From the NCBI RefSeq assembly GCF_025370935.1, contig NC_133481.1:8789708-8853707 (forward strand): a DNA stretch of 64,000 nt. The letters are read 5' to 3'. The position numbers were made by a program, and so were the translations under genes. The number at the start of each line of letters is the position of its first letter. The stretch's first letter is position 1. The notes below the pieces were generated by a model, which did no database searches, was not told the origin of the DNA, and was given only the letters and a program-made list of their open reading frames with translations. Source of the DNA: Choristoneura fumiferana. Taxonomy: Eukaryota; Arthropoda; Insecta; Lepidoptera; Tortricidae. Positions 58,355 to 64,000 of this stretch are shown one piece after another.

Positions 58355-61300
58355 CTGCAACAAAGAAAAGATTCAAAATCTAAATATGTTTGTTATTATA
58401 AAACGGAACCTCATACAAATTATTACAGATTTTGAGACATGTTAAGAATTCCATTGAATTTTACCCAGTCAAACAGAACGAAACCGTAGAAAAATACAGT
58501 GACTGGCGTGGTTGCCTTAGTAGAAAATATTGAACCTCTCACGTGCTCACTACGTGCAGTGCTACGCGATCTCTTATTGAGTTTTAAAGTAAATTGAGTT
58601 CTCTTTATCAAAAGTCAGTTGGAAGTTTTAGTTCTACTCGTATTTTTAAAAGGTATTAAAAATCCATTGATTATTTTTCTATCTGGTAATTTTTAACTGT
58701 CTAATTTTATACCTCTCTGACATGTTTTTTTAAAATAATGAGAAATTGACGTTCTTGTCTGGGGCTGATAAGTATTAGTTATTTTTTAAACCAGATTCAT
58801 ACTTTGCTTATTCAGGTATTTTTTTCTTAGAATATATGCGGAAACTACCCGGTGGGCTCGAAAGCCTAATCATTATTATAATCTATAGGGGTCGGCAAAG
58901 TCGAAAAACAAGTCCAAAGATTTCGTTACACACAATAGATCCACAGCTACAGGTGAAACTAATAAAATGTAAAAAGCATGTTAAGGGGTTGCGTATTTAT
59001 TTCAGTTACCGGTAACAGTTTGTTTCTTCACATCGGCGTATCGTTCGCCGGGGCCGACCTCGTCGGGGATGGTGGCTGTGCACGTGAGTTGCAGCCGCCC
59101 GTGCGCCGGCGCACGCAGCTCCGCCACGGACACCCACAGCGAGATCGGTGTGACCGGCGGTATGCGCGGCCGCTCGCGGATCTGACAGACATAAGGAATA
59201 TGTAACTATTTATAAGAAATACAGATGTCTCTTCTAAGTTGCTATACTCTTGACAGAGAGGTCAAGGTTTAGTAGCCAGTGTAATGTGGTGATTTTCTCT
59301 TGCCTTCCATGCTGTAGTGCTAGATTCCGTACTTAGTAGTTGGCGATAGAGAGCGCTACTGCTCATTCTCACATCTGATCTCATGGTTGAATTTTACCAC
59401 ATTTACGGGAAGACATGGGTGCGTCTTATTGTAAAATCTAGATATATAACGCGATATATCATAAGTGTCATAACGCGAATATAGATACACGTTGGACATT
59501 CATAGAGGTTGCAATACCTACATGAAATAAACACGTAACGTAACGTTGTAGGTATTAAGTGTCTCTCTAATATGGTAACCACGACGTAGTTTTTGAGAAT
59601 GTCACTTTTGGATACACCCTTGACAATCTAGTAAAAACCCGGAATTTTAACTAGCAGTATTAAATATAAGTGAGTCTCACGGTAGTATCATATTCAAACT
59701 TTTCATTTTTTTTTCTTTAATATTCTTATTTTTCAAAGGATTTTCATAATTTTATTTTAGGATAAGCAAAGTTTGAGAATACCTGTGCGACATGCGGATG
59801 ACAGACACACTCTGTCCCACAGGATGGAAATGACTGGTGAAGTTTGGTGTCGCAGGTTAAAGTCTAAAAGTAAGTATCTAATGCTAACCTTGGCCATTTC
59901 TTCGCTCTGAGCCTCGTTGAGCGTACACTTGGTATGCTTGGTGTGGTTTAGTATCGGTGCGGTCGTTGTCTCGCTCACGAGTGCCCAGTATTTGGCGGTA
60001 TAGTTGAACTCCGGCGCAATATAGCGATGCTGGTGCTTCCTGTGCCTGTAGCCGCCGCCGCCCTTGGTGCGCGTTGAACTTGACACGCGGTACGAGAAAT
60101 ATCTGACAGATTCCTCATCCACCTACAACAATTGGGATAATTAGTATTATGTCAAAGTCATTTAGCCGTCATAGCCTAAGGCAAGAGTTAAGCAGAACAC
60201 CGTTAGCGGTCACTATAATTTTAAGTACTTACAAGAAAAACGAAGTTTATTTATTAATACCTATTACAAAATTTAACTGTGGAGTGCGGAGAGCGCCGCC
60301 GTCATGAACGCACTTACCTATGAAAAAGATCTTCGGAAAAAATTTAAACTAGTCGGACCATTCCTGGCTAATTATCGTGAACAGTTTAATTTAGTAGGTA
60401 ATTTTATTAATATGTCTCGCGAGAGTTTAAGTAATATTAAATTAATTAATTTATGAATTAAAATGTAAGATTGGTTTTGGATTGGGGCACGCAGCACGGA
60501 ATGCTGAGGACCTTGGTTCGATTCCCAGCGCTGGTCTCTTTTTCTGGTTTTTCTGTGCATCTATGTTTCAGTTTGTAGTTTATGAGAGTTGTAGAGATGT
60601 CGTTACTAAGCAATCAAATTAAGATTGGTTTTTTGGAATCTTTTTGTGTTTAAAAAAAAAACTTATAGATTCCCAAAAACCAATCTTAATTTCTATTTCG
60701 TTGTGAACGCCTTCTTTTTAAGTCACATACGTTCCTACATGTAGGTGACACAATACGTTTCCGATCCACGCTAGCGCCGGGGGCATATATAGTCCCTATT
60801 CAATATATAAATAAAATAAAAAAAGAATGAAGCTAGTCAAGGCCATAAAGCCATTTGGTGAAATAAAAATGTACAAATGTCGTTAGTTATCGAATAAGCA
60901 TAAAAATAAACGACACGCAATTTCATGCAGTTGGTTATTTGAATTGCTATACACAACCGTAAATAAAATAATTAAAGGCTTGTTGTGCTAAAATGGTAAA
61001 ATAATGGATTACGAATTAATGCTCAACGTAAAACGCATCATAAAATATATTGCGGGCCGTTGAAAGAGCTCGCCAATTCTAATGTAATATACATGCGATT
61101 ACAGTTTTTTTTGTATCGGAGCAAGACCTCCACATTTAATAATAATATGGTTGCAATACTATAATTATAATTGGTTTAAACTGCAAAATAGACTACTACC
61201 TAGTTGAATCAAGCAATATTTTGCGAAGATTCATTCAAAGAAATACCTGAGCTCTCTTAACGCGTGACAACAAAATGATATAAGTAGCAACAGATTCATT

Positions 61301-63177
61301 GTTTTGGTCTGATCTAAATTGTTTGGTTAAAACGAACTAGATGTAGTAGTTGTATAAGGTACGTAAGTAGCAAAAGTGTAGAGTGAGCATATTCGTAAGG
61401 CTACCGGAGAGTGAGAGCAGCATGAGTGATGGATGTCTGTGGATGAAACACCTCGCAATTAGCATACATAAGCTTTGCCGTATTTGACATCACTGACATC
61501 ATGTAATTTTTTTTATCAACCTGATGAGAATCGAATTGTTACGGCGCATCGCCACAAGTAGGTTTAATTATAAGTACCTACCTAATTGATAACACTTTAG
61601 TTTACGTCCTTAGTTAGATGTCAAAGGTTAGATATTTGGTTCCGGTAGATTAAAGTGCTGGCGTACCTTTTCATTGTCAATGTACCAAGTAAGGCGAGGC
61701 GCGGGTGCGGCCGGCGCGCTGGTACAGTTGGCCCTCAATAACCCTCCCACCACCGCATCTGGCTTCCCGAACGTTATAATCGGGGGGTGTTTCTGTGCAT
61801 CTGTTATGAAAAATAAGGTTATTTTTGTTAAAAAACAAAAGGTATTATGGGGCACCCATTTAAAACGATAGTCTTTACCTAGTTATATTTTGTACTACCT
61901 CTTTAGTTATATTTCGTAACTAATATTTACCTTAATGGATATTTCAGGGCTAGGTTGACATTGAGTATCGTTAAGTAGGTTGGTTGTTAAGTTAAATACC
62001 TATTTTCATCATCCATCATCATCATCTGAGCGCCGTAGGACGTCCACATTTGGACATAAGCCTCCCCCCATAGACTTCCAGTTGCTTCGGTTGGAAACGG
62101 CTTGGATCCAACGTGAACCCGCGGCTTTAAGGTATCTTTTAAATAGCGCAATTTATAATAACAAAGTTGAAGGAGCAACTATCTCGTCATAATGAGCAGT
62201 ACACGATGCGCAGCGTTGTTGAACTCATTAAGGCGACCAAATATAGCGACGAGTTTTTGCATCCACGACGCTTATTAAACTGACACTGATTTAAAAATAA
62301 TTAGCAAGACGTATTTCGTAACTACAAATTTTAAGTGTTACAAAATAGTACAATTAGGTATAAAGTAAATCTATCCATACAAGTCATATCGTACTAATAT
62401 TATAAACGCAAAAGTTTGTGAGGATGGACGAATGAATGGATGGATGGATGTTTGTTACTCCTTCACGAAATATCTACTGAATAGATTTTGATGGAATTCG
62501 GTATGTAGATAGTTAAACTTCTGAAATAACACAAAAGCTACTTTTTATTCCGATACTCTCACGGAATCGGAATAAAATCGCGAAATCTCAACCGCTGTGT
62601 TTAGAGTCATGAAATTTGGCACAATTGCTTTTAGTTTAACGTGAATCAAGACCAAGATATAAATTTTAAGGATCTTCGCGGGTTTTTTATACAGAGAAAG
62701 ACGCGGGCAGCAGCTATGACATTCAGTGGTTTCGGCCGTGCGTTTTCTGTCATTCAGCACCGTTACTCTTTAATAGGTATATTATTCCGCTGAGAATTGC
62801 TTCGCAACTCCTCAATGATTTCCGTTTCATGTTAAAAAATAAAAAGCTCAAAACCATAGCCTCGATACTCAAACAATTTCCACAAAAACGTTTGTTTCAG
62901 CAAATGCGCATATAGCAAACCCGCCACGGGTCGGCCTAACTCGGTTACTCGCTATACGTCAGTACATTCGTATTTATTCAAATGAGCTTATTCCGTATTC
63001 AGTGTCTGCCTTTCCTGTTGGTATAATAATATTTCACTCACAGACGACAGTCAGCTGATGTGGCGGCGAGGCGGCTGTGAAGATGGGCGTCTCCAGGGAA
63101 ACTTCGCACCAGTACAGACCCGACGCCGACGGGTCCAAGTTCTCGATAGTGATGGAGTTTTCTGTCGCTAATGACAT
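58191..63177 (-). CDS. Beaten path (Beat)-like immunoglobulin-domain protein, 3' five exons (5' end outside window)
   Basis: Partial gene read from 63177 down to 58191. Exons are 63042-63177, 61667-61800, 59889-60122, 59010-59181 and 58191-58354; together 840 nt, giving 279 residues plus stop. All four introns are GT-AG and the phases agree (1, 0, 0, 1). The protein starts inside Ig domain 1 (GLYWCEVSLETP, the F-strand Cys), passes to Ig domain 2 (RANCTSAPAAP, LTWYID, then LQLTCTATIP) and ends in a hydrophobic tail. The GxYxCEVS and NCTS/LxCTATI patterns are typical of the insect Beat family, secreted or surface-attached neuronal proteins that bind Side-family receptors. The first half of Ig1 and the signal peptide must lie beyond 64000. 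Seen: exons, splice sites, motifs. Known: Beat family role. Inferred: subfamily is not assigned. An alternative is another two-Ig neuronal protein, which I think less likely. Confidence 0.78.
58996..59004 (-). promoter_or_regulatory. Intronic stop codon followed by AATAAA (possible alternative 3' end)
   Basis: Immediately past the exon d donor the open frame meets TGA (59004-59002), and the next six bases are AATAAA (59001-58996), the standard polyadenylation signal. Use of this site would give a Beat-like protein without the hydrophobic exon e tail. Whether it is used is inference. Confidence 0.4.
59010..59181 (-). CDS. Beat-like exon d (end of Ig2)
   Basis: The exon is 172 nt. The acceptor is GTCTGTCAG before 59181 and the donor is ACCG|GTAACT. 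It encodes PPVTPISLWVSVAEL and GRLQLTCTATIP, supplying the second Ig2 Cys. It is GC-rich compared with the flanking introns, as expected for coding DNA. If the donor is not used, the frame runs on for two codons to TGA at 59002-59004. Confidence 0.76.
59889..60122 (-). CDS. Beat-like exon c (basic, Gly/His-rich segment within Ig2)
   Basis: The exon is 234 nt (78 codons), phase 0 at both ends. The acceptor is TTGTAG before 60122 and the donor is AAG|GTTAGC at 59888. It begins VDEESVRYFSYRVSSSTRTK, continues with a GGGG and HRKHQH basic stretch, and contains one extra Cys (HTKCTL). It falls between the C-strand Trp and the F-strand Cys of Ig2, where most Beat proteins that I recall have a shorter segment. 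Because both ends are phase 0, skipping it keeps the frame. Confidence 0.68.
60123..61666. other. Beat-like intron b/c (SINE, otherwise unrecognised)
   Basis: AT-rich intron on the minus strand. It holds a tRNA-derived SINE copy at about 60478-60695, described separately. I recognise nothing else. Confidence 0.6.
60478..60695 (+). mobile_element. tRNA-derived SINE, family 2, with 3' hairpin
   Basis: Has the B-box region CCTTGGTTCGATTCCCAGCG, the shared CTGTGCATCTATGTTTCAG and GAGATGTCGTTACTAAGC. Near the end AAATTAAGATTGGTTTTTTG pairs with CAAAAACCAATCTTAATTT across a short A-rich loop. Confidence 0.6.
61667..61800 (-). CDS. Beat-like exon b (start of Ig2)
   Basis: The exon is 134 nt. The acceptor ATAACAG lies just before 61800 and the donor is AAG|GTACGC. 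It supplies two bases to finish the split codon, then 44 codons. It encodes KHPPIITFGKPDAVVGG, RANCTSAPAAPAP (B-strand Cys) and LTWYIDNEK (C-strand Trp). The order Cys-Thr-Ser followed by L-x-W-Y/F-I-x-N/D is the Beat Ig2 signature as I know it. Confidence 0.8.
62005..62135 (-). pseudogene. RTE-type LINE 3' end within a Beat-like intron
   Basis: On the minus strand WIQAVSNRSNWKSMG and GEAYVQMWTSYGAQ are visible, in two frames, followed by a (GAT)n tail. Confidence 0.65.
62393..62720 (+). mobile_element. Helitron-like repeat in a Beat-like intron
   Basis: Starts ACTAATATTATAAACGCAAA, has a short (GGAT)n stretch, and ends AGACGCGGGCAGCAGCTATG. Confidence 0.5.
63042..63177 (-). CDS. Beat-like exon a (second half of Ig1)
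   Basis: The exon is 136 nt. The acceptor is TTGCCAACAG just before 63177 and the donor is GTGAGT from 63041. It encodes 45 codons plus one base and includes ENSITIENLDPSASGLYWCE, with the conserved D-x-G-x-Y-x-C core of an Ig F strand, then a G strand ending LTVV. No upstream exon is visible between 63178 and 64000. Confidence 0.8.
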
Positions 63178-64000
63178 CTGTTGGCAAAAACCTCATTGGG
63201 GTATTGCGGAAAGATCATTTTTGCATAAGATAGGTAGGTAGAAGATATATCTATATCTACTTGCAACCTAGAGTGCAAGGAACAAGAGTTACGTATGTCT
63301 TGGCAAGCTTTAACATACTTAAAAAAAATTTAGGCAGCTAGGTTGGATTTGAGTTTTTATAAGCCATTGGTGGGTACAGTTGAGAAAACTGATTTGCGTA
63401 CCAGAGTGGAAGCTTTCACAATCCAAATCATGGCAATTTCGTAGGCAGATGTATGGAATGTCAACATGCATTTGTAATATTACTTGTTTTTAACCGTCTT
63501 CAAAAAAGGAAGAAATTATTAATTTAGTGAAACAATTATATTATTATTAGAAGTGCTTGCTCAATCCTTCTGGCAATCCAAATTTTTTTTTTTTATAAAT
63601 TTCATGATATTTGTCTTGAAAAGTTCCCACTTGGTTGGTACACGATTCAACTAAGTTTCTTTGCTTGTACCACTAGGGAATAATAAAAAGCAAAAGTTGA
63701 AAAACTAGTTTTTGCATAACACCCTGAGATAATTGAATTTGTGGTGAAATTAGCAACATTTAACTTATATTATCAAGCGATAATGGATTTCACAGGCGGG
63801 CGGCAAAATTTAATTCGATAATTATGTGTTACAAACAATATGCACACACACGACAAGAACTTCTCGAGTTTAATCAGTTTAAACAGCCTAATAAAGTCCT
63901 TGTGGAAGAAGATAATGTAAAACGTGAGTAAAATTATATATATACTTAATACGATACATATACACCGCATTAACGAACAAAGTATGTACCTAATGTGTTA
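63178..64000. other. Beat-like upstream intron, start outside window
   Basis: No exon with good splice sites was found here. A fragment at 63498-63530 resembles the start of the 0.8-kb TIR repeat seen at 45967. The remainder is unrecognised AT-rich sequence. Confidence 0.5.

Larger units (their letters stand above)
61801..63041. other. Beat-like intron a/b (LINE end and Helitron-like copy)
   Basis: Intron containing an RTE-type LINE 3' fragment at about 62010-62130 (minus) and a Helitron-like repeat at about 62393-62720. The rest is unrecognised. Confidence 0.6.

Noticed and set aside
59002..59004. TGA as the only end of the Beat-like gene
   Set aside because: A usable donor (ACCG|GTAACT) lies just before it, and a strong phase-matched acceptor at 58354 leads to an anchor-like exon. 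I kept the TGA only as a possible alternative end.
58978..59205. 75-codon plus-strand frame
   Set aside because: Antisense to Beat-like exon d; its coding-like composition comes from the GC-rich exon.
61674..61871. 65-codon plus-strand frame
   Set aside because: Antisense to Beat-like exon b.

Overview
The window looks like intergenic and intronic DNA from a moth or butterfly (Lepidoptera). The evidence is AT-rich sequence, scattered small interspersed repeats of types common in lepidopteran genomes (tRNA-derived SINEs with GAT tails, Helitron-like repeats ending in CTAGT, RTE-type LINE ends, many short TIR elements), (TTAGG)n-like stretches, and spliced insect-type coding exons. No bacterial-style operons, CRISPR arrays or confident tRNA/rRNA genes were seen. 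Almost every open reading frame in the window is chance or lies antisense to something else. All calls come from reading the sequence; family names for repeats are from memory of the families and were not searched.

Layout. 1-27 kb is gene-poor and holds a patchwork of small repeats: Helitron-like copies, two SINE families, LINE tails, and inverted-repeat (MITE-like) elements with TA or TTAA ends. 27.2-32.9 kb contains one BEL/Pao LTR retrotransposon on the minus strand. Its two short LTRs are identical and its gag, protease, reverse transcriptase and RNase H are recognisable, but the integrase core is deleted and there are reading-frame breaks. It is flanked on both sides by direct copies of a ~250-bp sequence that are clearly more diverged than the LTRs. 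33-45 kb is mostly unrecognised DNA with a Penelope-like remnant, LINE and SINE pieces, MITEs and one isolated candidate coding exon (36429-36647, minus). 46-50.5 kb carries two copies of an 0.8-kb TIR repeat; the second is split by a 1.8-kb Helitron that itself carries a 520-bp palindromic MITE. 50.5-58 kb is largely unrecognised with a few MITEs.

The one convincing cellular gene is at the right end on the minus strand. Five coding exons between 63177 and 58191 have matching splice phases and encode the C-terminal 279 residues of a two-immunoglobulin-domain surface protein of the Beaten path (Beat) family, which acts in axon guidance and synapse specificity through Side-family partners. The 5' exons (signal peptide and start of Ig1) lie beyond 64000. 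An alternative in-frame stop followed at once by AATAAA after exon 4 suggests that secreted and membrane-anchored forms could both be made.
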